Below, piece by piece: positions 8,072 to 16,367 of a stretch of DNA of 42,423 nt; the first letter of the stretch is position 1; each line of letters starts with the position of its first letter. The DNA is taken from positions 1 through 42,423 of the forward strand of contig NZ_JAGTIS010000026.1 of NCBI RefSeq assembly GCF_018704125.1. The letters run 5' to 3'. Made by a program: the position numbers and the translations under genes. The notes beneath the pieces are model-generated. The model was not told the origin of the DNA. It did not search any database and was given only the letters and a program-made list of their open reading frames with translations. This DNA comes from Metapseudomonas boanensis (lineage in GTDB: Bacteria > Pseudomonadota > Gammaproteobacteria > Pseudomonadales > Pseudomonadaceae).

Positions 8072-8810
8072 TGAGGGCCGGCCAGGCAAACCCCTGCAAG
8101 AACCCCGCATAGGGCTTGGCCAGCGGATAATCCAAGTCCCCCCGCTTGCTGGTGCTCAGCTTCAGCTCCCCGAGCATTTCCACCATTTTCAACGCCGCGC
8201 TCACGCCGTCGATGACCGGCACGCCCAGCTCCTCGGTCAGCTCGGTGGCCAGGTGGCTCATGCCGGCGCAGCCGAGCACGATGGCGCCGGATTCGTCCCG
8301 TTCCAACGCTCCGGCGCAGGCCGTGCGCATGCTACGCAGCAGGCCCTCGGGGTCGTCATCCAGCGCCAGCACCGGAATTTCCACCGCGTGAATGCCCCGG
8401 CAATGCTGGTGGAAGCCGTAGCGTTCCACCAGGTGACGGGCGATGACCTTGGTGCGGCCGAGGGTGGTGACGATGCTGAAACCGGTGGCGACCCAGGTGG
8501 CCAGGTGCATGGCAGCTTCGGCGATGCCGATCACCGGGTGCCGGGCGATCTCTCGCGCGGCCAGCAGGCCGGGGTCGCCAAAGCAGGCGATCACATGGCC
8601 CTGAACACCATTGCGCTCGCCATCACGGATCGCCTGGAGCAACCCTGGCACGCTCAGCGCTTCGTCGTAGTGGCCTTCGATAGAGGCTGGGCCGGCGCTA
8701 TTGGTCACCGCCAGCAACTGGTTGCCGGGGTGCAGCACCTGCCGCGCCGCATCAGCGAGGCTGGCCGTCATGGCGGCACTGGTGTTCGGGTTGATCAGCT
8801 GGATCTTCAT
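8049..8810 (-). CDS. Asp/Glu/hydantoin racemase family protein
   Basis: A 253-residue cytoplasmic enzyme of the Asp/Glu/hydantoin racemase superfamily. It shows the hallmark N-terminal INPNTS motif and two catalytic-type cysteines, Cys76 in VIACFGDPG and Cys181 in VLGCAGMSH, the positions expected for cofactor-independent hydantoin or allantoin racemases. These use a two-thiol mechanism to invert a stereocentre of a ring ureide. The start at 8810 (MKIQLINPN) fits the family; the longer frame reads into the regulator upstream. It follows the GntR gene by 8 bp, so the two form a minus-strand operon divergent from the ABC importer. The last residues (LTPASSPL) are read from a dispersed intergenic repeat. 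The substrate could also be a non-hydantoin compound, since maleate isomerases share the fold. Confidence 0.82.
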   Translation of the reverse strand: MKIQLINPNTSAAMTASLADAARQVLHPGNQLLAVTNSAGPASIEGHYDEALSVPGLLQAIRDGERNGVQGHVIACFGDPGLLAAREIARHPVIGIAEAAMHLATWVATGFSIVTTLGRTKVIARHLVERYGFHQHCRGIHAVEIPVLALDDDPEGLLRSMRTACAGALERDESGAIVLGCAGMSHLATELTEELGVPVIDGVSAALKMVEMLGELKLSTSKRGDLDYPLAKPYAGFLQGFAWPALTPASSPL

Positions 8811-8818
8811 GGCCGAGG

Positions 8819-9508
8819 TCAGGTCTCGATCAGGTGTTTTAGCGGGTGGTAGTTCGCCTTGAGCTTGCCGGCCACGTCGAGGATGGCGTTTTCGATACCC
8901 GCCAGGTGAATACAGGTCAGTTCGATGGCAGCGTTCTGGTTGCCAGCCTCGATGAACTCGATCAGCCGTAGGTGCTCGTCGTCGCGGCACACGTCATGAC
9001 GGTCGTCGTCCAGCGCAGCGGCGTAGAGCGAGGCGCGGGAAATCAGCTTGCGGAACCAGTCCAGCAGCACCGGGTTATTAAGGGCCTCGGCCAGCTTGAT
9101 ATGGAACTCGCCGAGCAAGTGGATCAGCCGTTGGTGATCGTGCTCGCGCCTGGCCTCTTCTTCCAGCAGAAGGTGATCGCGCAGGTCGCACATGGCCGCG
9201 CTGTCCCGGCGCCGGCAAAGTTCGGTGACGATACCGATCTCGATCAACCGCCGCGTTTCGAACAGCGAGCGGATCTCTTCGTCACTGGGTAGTGATACCC
9301 AGGCACCTTTGTTTGGCTCGGTGGACACCAGCCCATCCGCTTCCAGTTGCTTGAGCGCTGCCCGCACCGAGGTGCGGCTGACGTTGAACAACTCGGCCAG
9401 CGAGGCCTCGCCCAGTTTCATCCCCGGGCGCAACGAGCGATTGCTGATGGCCTGGTAAACCCCTTGGTAAACACGGTCCACCGTGGTTTCCAGCTTCTTG
9501 TCTGCCAT
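8819..9508 (-). CDS. GntR-family regulator with FCD ligand domain
   Basis: A 229-residue transcription factor. Residues 1-70 form the GntR winged helix (LAELFNVSRTSVRAALKQLEADGLV), followed by a helical FCD domain with the acidic/histidine metal-binding pattern of the family (EFHIKLAEAL, HDVCRDDEHLRLIEFIEAGN, CIHLAGIENAIL). FCD regulators usually repress catabolic genes until an acid or intermediate binds. The ATG at 9508 is preceded by GGAG at good spacing. It heads the operon with the racemase and is divergent from the ABC importer. Near-repeat decamers in the divergent promoter (9606-9628) are likely operators. Confidence 0.88.
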   Translation of the reverse strand: MADKKLETTVDRVYQGVYQAISNRSLRPGMKLGEASLAELFNVSRTSVRAALKQLEADGLVSTEPNKGAWVSLPSDEEIRSLFETRRLIEIGIVTELCRRRDSAAMCDLRDHLLLEEEARREHDHQRLIHLLGEFHIKLAEALNNPVLLDWFRKLISRASLYAAALDDDRHDVCRDDEHLRLIEFIEAGNQNAAIELTCIHLAGIENAILDVAGKLKANYHPLKHLIET

Positions 9509-9605
9509 TCGAGACTCCGTAATTCCGTGCGCAAACCGTTTCAAGCGGAAACAAGCCCGCAGAAAAACCCGGTTGCGCTGTCAGCATAATCCGAGTATTT
9601 CTAGA

Positions 9606-9628
9606 TTGCATTCAATTTTTGCATACAA
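9606..9628. promoter_or_regulatory. Putative GntR operator: tandem TTGCATNCAA sites
   Basis: TTGCATTCAA (9606-9615) and TTGCATACAA (9619-9628) are direct repeats 13 bp apart in the divergent GntR/ABC-importer intergenic region. Each is a degenerate palindrome of the TTG-N4-CAA kind used by many FCD-type GntR regulators. They lie 22-44 bp before the importer start codon, where a bound repressor would block transcription. Confidence 0.55.
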
Positions 9629-9649
9629 AAACAAGAGGAATGCACCAAT

Positions 9650-10738
9650 ATGAAGCACACATCGACTATCGAGGTGCAACACGTCAGCAAGCGCTACACG
9701 GACGACCTCGAGGTTAGCCCTGCGCTCGATGACGTCTCGGTGACCATCCAGCACAACGAATTCTTCACCCTCCTCGGCCCCTCGGGCTGCGGCAAGACCA
9801 CGCTGCTAAGGTCCATCGCCGGTTTCGAGCAGGTCACTTCCGGCGATATCCGCATCGGCGGGCAACGGGTCAACGACCTGCCGCCGTTCAAGCGCCGGGT
9901 CAATACCGTGTTCCAGAATTACGCACTCTTCCCGCATATGAGCGTGGCGGAGAATATCGCCTTCGGCCTGGAGATGCAGGGGCTGGATCGCGGGGCCATT
10001 CCAGGGCGGGTCAAGGAAATGCTGGCCCTGGTGCAGATGGAGCACCTGGCCAAGCGTCGCCCCGCCGAACTGTCCGGCGGCCAGCAGCAGCGCGTGGCCC
10101 TGGCCCGAGCGCTGGCGCCCAAGCCCGACGTGCTACTGCTGGACGAGCCACTGTCGGCGCTGGACCTGAAGCTGCGCAAGGAGATGCAGGTCGAGCTCAA
10201 GCGCGTACAGCAGGAGGCTGGCATCACGTTCATCTTCGTCACCCACGATCAGGAAGAAGCGCTGACGCTCTCCGACCGTATCGCAGTGATGTCGTCCGGC
10301 AAGATCCTCCAGGTCGGCAGCCCCAACGAAATCTACGAACGCCCGCAGCACCGGTTCGTCGCGCACTTCATCGGCGACATCAACTTCCTGCCCGGTAACC
10401 TGCGCCAATGCCCGCAGAACGGCAGCCTGTTCCAGCCTGAGGGCCTGCCGGTGGAAATCCCCTGCAACCTCGGCGAACGTGCCAACAGCGGCAAGATGCA
10501 GCTGGCCTTCCGCCCCGAGCGTTCGAAGCTGGTGGAACCGAGCCAGCCACACCACCTGCGCGGCGTGATCGAGGCGGTGCTCTATGTCGGCACCGCCACC
10601 CTCTACCAGTGCCGGCTCCCCAATGACGCGAAGGTGATGCTGCGCGAAAGCAACGAGGGCGGCTCCAGCGCCCGTGCGGTCGGCTCGCAAGTGGCGGTGC
10701 ATCTGCCACCCCACGCCTGCCTGCTGATGGAGGCCTGA
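9650..10738 (+). CDS. Polyamine/opine-type ABC importer, ATP-binding subunit
   Basis: A 362-residue PotA-like ATPase of a PotABCD-type importer. Residues around 45 carry Walker A (GPSGCGKTT), then the Q-loop ([10 protein letters not shown]), signature LSGGQQQR, Walker B LLLDEP, D-loop SALD and the switch histidine in THDQEEA. A C-terminal TOBE-type domain follows from about 235. A GAGGAA ribosome site precedes the ATG at 9650. It is the first gene of an unbroken four-gene transporter run. PotA-family systems import putrescine/spermidine but also opines, taurine-like or other cationic and amide compounds, so the substrate is not fixed. The context of racemase and cyclic amidohydrolases suggests a nitrogen heterocycle or ureide. 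Confidence 0.92.
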   Translation: MKHTSTIEVQHVSKRYTDDLEVSPALDDVSVTIQHNEFFTLLGPSGCGKTTLLRSIAGFEQVTSGDIRIGGQRVNDLPPFKRRVNTVFQNYALFPHMSVAENIAFGLEMQGLDRGAIPGRVKEMLALVQMEHLAKRRPAELSGGQQQRVALARALAPKPDVLLLDEPLSALDLKLRKEMQVELKRVQQEAGITFIFVTHDQEEALTLSDRIAVMSSGKILQVGSPNEIYERPQHRFVAHFIGDINFLPGNLRQCPQNGSLFQPEGLPVEIPCNLGERANSGKMQLAFRPERSKLVEPSQPHHLRGVIEAVLYVGTATLYQCRLPNDAKVMLRESNEGGSSARAVGSQVAVHLPPHACLLMEA

Positions 10739-10739
10739 G

Positions 10740-11654
10740 ATGAGCGTCAGCGCTACTCCCCCGAGCCTCAATCGCCTGCTGCTGCTCTCCCCGGTGCTGC
10801 TCACCCTGATCGGTCTGATCGCCATTCCGCTCGGCATCATGGGCTACATCAGCCTGCTGCCGCGCAACCTCTACGGCGGCGTCGACTGGAGCGCCGACTG
10901 GCAATGGCAGAGCTATGTGCAGCTGTTCTTCCAGGAGGACTTCGACGGCAATCTGGAACTCAACTGGGTCTACGCCCAAGCGCTGCTGCGCTCGGTGCTC
11001 CAGGCCGGCGGTACCACCTTGCTGTGCTTCCTCTTCGGCTTCCCCGTAGCCTTGTGGATGAGCAGCCTCAGCGAGCGTTCGCGCAACCTGATGGTGTTGC
11101 TGATCACCATCCCGTTCTGGACCAACCTGCTGATCCGCAACTACGCCTGGCTGATCATCCTGCGCGAGCACGGCTGGCTGGCGCAGAGTCTCAACGCGCT
11201 GTTCCCGCAGGCCGGAGGCATCACCCTGCTGTACAACGACTTCGCCGTGGTGATCGGCCTGGTCTACAGCTTCCTGCCGTTCATGATCCTGCCGATCTAC
11301 TCCACCCTGGAGAAGCTCGACTGGCGCCTGGTGGAAGCTGCCTACGACCTCGGCGCCAACCGCGTCAAAGCCCTGCGCCGGGTGATCCTGCCGCTGTCCA
11401 TGCCCGGCGTGGTGGCCGGCTCCCTGCTGGTGTTCGTGCCGAGCCTGGGTGCCTTCATCACCCCGGCGATCCTCGGTGGCGGCAAGACACTGATGATCGG
11501 CAACCTGATCCAGCAGCAGTTCGGCACCGCGCGCAACTGGCCGCTGGGCAGCTCGCTGTCGTTCCTCCTGCTCGGCCTGATGCTGCTCGCTCTGGTTTTC
11601 TACGCCCTCTACAGCCGCAAGGTCGCCAAAGCCGTCCGCCAGGGAGCCCGCTGA
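10740..11654 (+). CDS. PotB-like ABC importer permease
   Basis: A 304-residue inner-membrane permease with about six helices. The N-terminal helix LLLLSPVLLTLIGLIAIPLG is followed by a periplasmic segment, and the coupling EAA loop reads EAAYDLGANRVKALRRVILP near residue 200. It starts two bases after the stop of the ATPase and its TGA overlaps the next ATG (TGATG), so the three genes are translationally coupled. It pairs with the next permease to form the transmembrane heterodimer. Confidence 0.92.
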   Translation: MSVSATPPSLNRLLLLSPVLLTLIGLIAIPLGIMGYISLLPRNLYGGVDWSADWQWQSYVQLFFQEDFDGNLELNWVYAQALLRSVLQAGGTTLLCFLFGFPVALWMSSLSERSRNLMVLLITIPFWTNLLIRNYAWLIILREHGWLAQSLNALFPQAGGITLLYNDFAVVIGLVYSFLPFMILPIYSTLEKLDWRLVEAAYDLGANRVKALRRVILPLSMPGVVAGSLLVFVPSLGAFITPAILGGGKTLMIGNLIQQQFGTARNWPLGSSLSFLLLGLMLLALVFYALYSRKVAKAVRQGAR

Positions 11655-12445
11655 TGATCGCCAACCACCTGAAGAAATTGCCGCTGACCCGCGAAACCAG
11701 CCTGCTGGTCCTGGCCTACCTGTACCTGCCGATCCTGGTGCTGATCGCCTACAGCTTCAACGCCAACCGCACCGCCACGGTCTGGACCGAGTTCTCCTTC
11801 GCCTGGTACGGGCGCATCCTGGCCAACCCGTCGATCCAGGCAGCGGCGCTGAACTCGGTAATCGTCGCTGGCATCGCCACCGTGTGCGCCACCGCCATTG
11901 CCCTACTGGCGGCCCTGGCCACCTACCGGCCGTTCTACGGCCAGAAGATGGTGGAAGGCGGCATCAACCTGCCGTTGATCCTGCCGGAGATCGTCACCGC
12001 CGTAGCCACGCTGCTGCTGTTCATGGCGCTCGGCATCAAGCTCGGCTTGCTGACGGTGATCATCGCCCACGTCGGCTTCTGCATCCCCTTTGCCTACCTG
12101 CCGATCCGCGCACGCTTGAACGACCTGGACAAGAGCCTGCTGGAGGCTGCCAACGACCTCTACGCCAACCCCTTCCACACCTTCCGCCGGGTAACCCTGC
12201 CGCTGCTTTTCCCGGCGGTGCTGTCCGGCGCGGTGCTGGCGTTCGTGGTCAGCCTCGACGACTTCATCATGACCTTCTTCGTCGCTGGCCCCGGCTCGAC
12301 GACGCTGCCGGTCTACATCTTCTCGGCCATCAAGGCCGGGGTGACTCCCGAGATCAACGCCATCTCGACCCTGATGCTGGCGATCTCGATCGTGCTGGTG
12401 GTCCTGTCGTACTGGCTCGGCCAGCGTGGCAAACCCACCACCTGA
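11654..12445 (+). CDS. PotC-like ABC importer permease
   Basis: A 263-residue second permease, about six helices, with the EAA loop EAANDLYANPFHTFRRVTLP near residues 160-180 and the PotC-type start LLVLAYLYLPILVLIAYSFN. The ATG at 11654 shares its first base with the stop of the preceding gene. A longer open frame upstream in this reading frame belongs to no family and is discarded. Followed after 50 bp by the binding protein. Confidence 0.92.
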   Translation: MIANHLKKLPLTRETSLLVLAYLYLPILVLIAYSFNANRTATVWTEFSFAWYGRILANPSIQAAALNSVIVAGIATVCATAIALLAALATYRPFYGQKMVEGGINLPLILPEIVTAVATLLLFMALGIKLGLLTVIIAHVGFCIPFAYLPIRARLNDLDKSLLEAANDLYANPFHTFRRVTLPLLFPAVLSGAVLAFVVSLDDFIMTFFVAGPGSTTLPVYIFSAIKAGVTPEINAISTLMLAISIVLVVLSYWLGQRGKPTT

Positions 12446-12495
12446 TCCATCGCTCCACTACTGCCCAACCCTGTTATTCAACCCGGAGAAAAACA

Positions 12496-13548
12496 ATGAA
12501 GTTGAAAGCATTGCGTCATGGGGTAGCCGGTTTTGCCCTGAGTTGTTTCGCCGCGAGCTTCGCCCAGGCGGATGAGCCCAAGGAGCTGTTCTTCTACAAC
12601 TGGACCGACTACTACCCGGTGGAGCTGCTGGCCAAGTTCGAGAAGGAGACCGGCATCAAGGTCACCATGGACGGCTACGACAGCAACGAAACCCTGCTGG
12701 CCAAGCTGCAGGCCGGCGGCGCCGCGTACGACGTGATCGTGCCGTCGCACTCGATCATGCGCACCCTGATCAAGCAGGGCTACCTGCAGGAAATCGACGC
12801 CTCCAGCCTGCCGAACTTCGTGCATGTGAAACCGGCCTTCCGCGACCCCGATTTCGATCCCGGCCGCAAGTATTCGGCGCCCTACCTCTGGGGCACGACC
12901 GGTTTCTCCTATGACAGCGCACGGGTGCCGGGCGGCAAGCTGGATGACTCCTGGAAGGAGTTCTTCGAGCCGCGTCCCGAACTCCAGGGCCAGCTCGCCG
13001 CGCTGGACACTCCCAGCAGTGTGATCAACGCCGCCAGCCACTACCTGGGCGTGGATGAGTGCAGCGAGAATCCACAGGACGCCAAGCGCATCCTCGAGCT
13101 GCTGCAGAAGCAAAAGCCCTTCCTGAAGATGTACAGCTCCGACAACACCGTGGACCGCATGGCCTCGGGCGAGGTGATCATGATGCAGAACTGGAACGGC
13201 TCCACCGCCCGCGCCACCCTGCAGAAGAGCACCATCAAATACGTCTATCCGCGTGAAGGCGTGGCCATGTTCCAGGACAACTTCGCCGTGCCGAAAAGTG
13301 CGCCGCACCCGGGCAACGCGAAGATCTTCATCGACTGGATGATGAAACCGGAAAACGCTGCCGCCGTGTCCAACGCGATTGCCTACGCCAACGGCATCGA
13401 CAGCGACAAGCTTCTCGACGCCAAGTGGAAAGTGATGGACGCCATCAACATGCCCGACGAATACGCCGAACGCCTGCGTCCCGAGAAGGAGTGCAGCAAC
13501 CAGGCGCGCGAACTGCAGGACCGCATCTGGTCCAAGCTCAAGGGCTGA
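12496..13548 (+). CDS. PotD/PotF-like periplasmic substrate-binding protein
   Basis: A 350-residue solute-binding protein. A Sec signal peptide ends near FAQA-DEP (about residue 26). The mature start LFFYNWTDYYPVELLAKFEK is the classic PotD/PotF opening, where the aromatic cluster lines the ligand pocket. GYDSNETLLAKLQAGGAAYD and VPSHSIMRTLIKQGYLQEID follow as in the family. It is the last gene of the transporter block and is separated from the enzyme genes by a REP palindrome at 13562-13620, which can act as a 3' stabiliser to allow more binding protein than permease. Exact ligand unknown; the residues that contact polyamines are only partly recognisable by eye. Confidence 0.9.
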   Translation: MKLKALRHGVAGFALSCFAASFAQADEPKELFFYNWTDYYPVELLAKFEKETGIKVTMDGYDSNETLLAKLQAGGAAYDVIVPSHSIMRTLIKQGYLQEIDASSLPNFVHVKPAFRDPDFDPGRKYSAPYLWGTTGFSYDSARVPGGKLDDSWKEFFEPRPELQGQLAALDTPSSVINAASHYLGVDECSENPQDAKRILELLQKQKPFLKMYSSDNTVDRMASGEVIMMQNWNGSTARATLQKSTIKYVYPREGVAMFQDNFAVPKSAPHPGNAKIFIDWMMKPENAAAVSNAIAYANGIDSDKLLDAKWKVMDAINMPDEYAERLRPEKECSNQARELQDRIWSKLKG

Positions 13549-13561
13549 CGATCCAAGCCCT

Positions 13562-13620
13562 GTAGGAGCGCGCTTGCTCGCGAAGAGCCCGCGCACATTC
13601 GCGAGCTTGCTCGCTCCTAC
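13562..13620. repeat. Paired REP palindrome (REPIN-like)
   Basis: Two oppositely oriented REP units: GTAGGAGCG...CTTGCTCGCGAA and TTCGCGAGCTTGCTCG...CTCCTAC. The outer arms GTAGGAGCG (13562-13570) and CGCTCCTAC (13612-13620) pair. This GTAGGAGCG type is a common extragenic palindrome in pseudomonads, here between the transporter and enzyme parts of the cluster. Confidence 0.85.
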
Positions 13621-13659
13621 GGGAACACATCGTGCCACCACACTACTTCAGAGGTTCCC

Positions 13660-14856
13660 ATGGCTGATAGCTACTGGCTGCGCAACGTCCGCCCCTTGGG
13701 CGGCGCAGCCGAAGACTTCCTGATCCGTGACGGTCTGCTCGTCGAGCGCCGCCCGGCCTCTACTGGACCAGGTGCAGCCGGCGATATCGACGGCGCCGGC
13801 CGGCTCATGACCCCTGCCCTGGTGGAAAGCCACATCCACCTGGACAAGACCCTCTGGGGTCAACCCTGGCGCCCCAATAGCGCCGGCCCGACACTCAAGG
13901 ACTACATCGCCAACGAGCGCCGCGTACTACGCGAGGTCACCGCACCCATCGCCGAGCGCGCCGGCGCCCTGCTCGAAAACTGCATCGCCCGCGGCTCGCT
14001 GACCATGCGTTGCCATGTGGATATCGATCCCGAATTCGGCCTGCGCCATGTCGAAGCCATGCAGGCCTTGCAGGCGCGCTACCACGACCTGATCGACCTG
14101 GAGCTGGTGGTCTTTCCGCAAACCGGGCTGGTCAGCCGCCCTGGTACCGCCGAGCTGATGCGTGAAGCCCTCGGCCTGGGCGTGGAGAACGTCGGCGGTC
14201 TCGACCCCTGTGGCATCGACAACGACCCCATCACCCAGCTCGACATCGTCTTTGGTCTCGCTGCCGAGTTCGACCGCGGGGTCGACATTCACCTGCACGA
14301 CAAAGGCGAACTCGGCCTCTGGCAGATCGCCCGCATCGCCGACTACACCGAACGCTTCGCCCGTCAGGGCAAGGTGATGATCAGCCACGCCTACTGCTTA
14401 GGGATGGCGCCCTGGGGGCAAGTGCGGCCGCTGGCCGAACGCCTGGCCGCCCTCGGAATCTCCCTGATGAGTTCGGCACCGGCCGACTGCGCCGTGCCAC
14501 CCTTCCTCGCCCTGCATGAGGCGGGCGTGAACCTCTGCCTGGGCTCGGACGGCATCCGCGATGCCTGGTCGCCCATGGGCAACGGCGACATGCTCGAACG
14601 TGCAATGCTTCTGGCCTTCCGCTTCGACCTGAACAAGGACGAAGAACTGGTCGCAGCCTTCGAGGCCGCCTCGAGCCACGGCGCCATGGCGCTGGGTCGT
14701 GAAGTTAATTGCCTTGTGCCCGGCCAGCGCGCCGACTTCCTGCTGCTGCCCGCGCAGAGCCTGGGTGAAGCGGTCGTCGCCCGACCGCAACGCCAGGTGT
14801 TCCGTGCCGGCCGGCTGGTCGCCGATTCGGGCCGTCTGCTGGAGAGCCGCCTGTGA
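13660..14856 (+). CDS. Cytosine-deaminase-like amidohydrolase
   Basis: A 398-residue metal-dependent hydrolase of the cytosine deaminase/AtzC group. Strand 1 carries the metal pair H58-x-H60 in VESHIHLDKTLWG; the HxHxDK form is typical of cytosine-deaminase-like enzymes. Further ligands are the His in VDIHLHDKGELG (about 210), the His in MISHAYCLG (about 245) and the Asp in CLGSDGIRDAWSP (about 297). It would deaminate or open an amino-substituted N-heterocycle such as a pyrimidine, creatinine-like or triazine-like ring. The gene overlaps the next hydrolase by 4 bp (GTGA), suggesting they act in the same pathway. CodA-type cytosine deaminase is possible, but the spacing around the catalytic Glu differs, so I name only the family. 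Confidence 0.85.
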   Translation: MADSYWLRNVRPLGGAAEDFLIRDGLLVERRPASTGPGAAGDIDGAGRLMTPALVESHIHLDKTLWGQPWRPNSAGPTLKDYIANERRVLREVTAPIAERAGALLENCIARGSLTMRCHVDIDPEFGLRHVEAMQALQARYHDLIDLELVVFPQTGLVSRPGTAELMREALGLGVENVGGLDPCGIDNDPITQLDIVFGLAAEFDRGVDIHLHDKGELGLWQIARIADYTERFARQGKVMISHAYCLGMAPWGQVRPLAERLAALGISLMSSAPADCAVPPFLALHEAGVNLCLGSDGIRDAWSPMGNGDMLERAMLLAFRFDLNKDEELVAAFEAASSHGAMALGREVNCLVPGQRADFLLLPAQSLGEAVVARPQRQVFRAGRLVADSGRLLESRL

Positions 14857-16355
14857 CCGCGCCGCGCCGCATCGGCCTCAAGGCCAGCTGCGTGGTCGGC
14901 TTCGACGGCAGTCGCCACGTGCTCTGGCGCGATGGCGAGGTGGTCATCGAAGGCGCGCGCATTCTCTTCGTCGGCCGCGGCTTTCCCGGCCCGGTCGACC
15001 AGTGGATCGACTACGGCAACGCCCTGCTCGGCCCAGGTTTCATCGACCTCGACGCCCTAGGCGATCTCGACTCCACCGTGCTCACCCTCGACAACGGCGA
15101 CGAGCGCGACATGGGCCGCATGTGGTCGGCAGAGTACCTGGCCACGGGACCGCGTGAGAGCTATAGCTTCGACGAAGAAGTATTCAAGTACCGCTACGCC
15201 TTCACCCAACTGATCCGCAACGGCATCACCACGGCCATGCCGATCACCTCCATGTACTACCGCGAGTGGGCGGAGACCTTCGACGAGTTCGCCGCCGTGG
15301 CCGACGTGGCGGCCGAACTGGGTCTGCGCACCTACCTCGGCCCTTGCTACATGAGCGGCATGCAATACCTGCGCGCCGACGGCACCCTGGCCGAGCACTG
15401 GGATGAACCCCGCGGCTTGGCCGGATTGGACGCTGCCGAGCGCTTCTTCCGCGAATTCGATGGCAGCCACGGCGGCCTGATCCGTGGCGCCCTGCTGCCC
15501 GATCGCATCCAGACCTGCACTCCGGCGCTGCTGCAACGCACCGCCGCCCTCAGCTGCGAACTGGCCGCCCCGGTGCGCCTGCATTGCTGCCAGGGCCCCG
15601 GTGAAGTGAAGCGGGTCAAACGACTGCGTGGCCTGGCGCCGCTGGCCTGGCTGGAACACCTCGACCTGCTCGGCCCTCGCAGCGTGCTGCCCCATGGCAT
15701 CTACATCGAAGGCGACGACGACCTGGCGCGCCTCGCCGACAGCGGCACCAGCCTGATCCACTGCCCGGTGGTGTTCGCCCGTGACGGCGAGGCCCTGGAC
15801 TCCTTCGGCCGCTACCGTGCCCGTGGCATCAACTTCGCGCTGGGCACCGACACCTGGCCGGCGGACCTGCTGGACAACATGCGCCAGGGTCTGAACATCG
15901 CCCGCATCAAGGCAGGCGGCAACCAGGGCACCAGCGCCCTCGATTTCTACAACGCTGCCACCCTCGGTGGCGCCAAGGCCCTGGGTCGCGACGACCTCGG
16001 CCGCCTGGCGCCGGGTGCGCGTGCCGACATCACCGTGTTCAGCCTCGCTGGCATGCACCTCGGCCCGCTGTTCGACCCGCTGAAGAACCTGATCCTCGCC
16101 GGCCGTGGCGACGACTGCATCGCCAGCTGGATCGACGGCCGCTGCGTGATGCACGACGGCCAGGTGAACGGCGTCGACTACGCGAGTCTCCAGCACCAGG
16201 CCCAGCAGCAGTTCCACGCGCTGATGCGGAGCCACGCCACGCGCGCCTTCGGCCAACCCGACTGGCGCAGTCTGTTCCAACCGGCCATCCCCTTCGCCGA
16301 TGCCTGGAGCGAAGCGCGGCCGCTCTGCACCCTCGCCAGCGCGTCCGGCCAATAA
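14853..16355 (+). CDS. Amidohydrolase-fold protein lacking the HxH metal motif
   Basis: A 500-residue protein with the TIM-barrel plan of TRZ/ATZ-type (chlorohydrolase) amidohydrolases, starting at a GTG overlapping the previous stop. The C-terminal ligands are present: H244 in VRLHCCQG, H281 in VLPHGIYIEG, H303 in LIHCPVVFARDG, and D333 in LGTDTWPADLLDNMRQGLN. At strand 1, where the family has H-x-H after GFID, this protein reads GFIDLDALGDLDS (63-75), so the two histidines are replaced by aspartates D65/D67. It may bind its metal differently, act on another chemistry, or have lost hydrolase activity. It sits between the cytosine-deaminase-like enzyme and a flavoprotein, so it is probably needed for the same pathway. 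Confidence 0.8.
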   Translation: MTAPRRIGLKASCVVGFDGSRHVLWRDGEVVIEGARILFVGRGFPGPVDQWIDYGNALLGPGFIDLDALGDLDSTVLTLDNGDERDMGRMWSAEYLATGPRESYSFDEEVFKYRYAFTQLIRNGITTAMPITSMYYREWAETFDEFAAVADVAAELGLRTYLGPCYMSGMQYLRADGTLAEHWDEPRGLAGLDAAERFFREFDGSHGGLIRGALLPDRIQTCTPALLQRTAALSCELAAPVRLHCCQGPGEVKRVKRLRGLAPLAWLEHLDLLGPRSVLPHGIYIEGDDDLARLADSGTSLIHCPVVFARDGEALDSFGRYRARGINFALGTDTWPADLLDNMRQGLNIARIKAGGNQGTSALDFYNAATLGGAKALGRDDLGRLAPGARADITVFSLAGMHLGPLFDPLKNLILAGRGDDCIASWIDGRCVMHDGQVNGVDYASLQHQAQQQFHALMRSHATRAFGQPDWRSLFQPAIPFADAWSEARPLCTLASASGQ

Positions 16356-16367
16356 AGAGAACACGCC

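Noticed and set aside
13562-13620. A short CRISPR-like repeat reading of the REP cluster.
   Set aside because: The units are a single inverted pair without regular spacers or cas genes; no CRISPR array was seen anywhere in the window.
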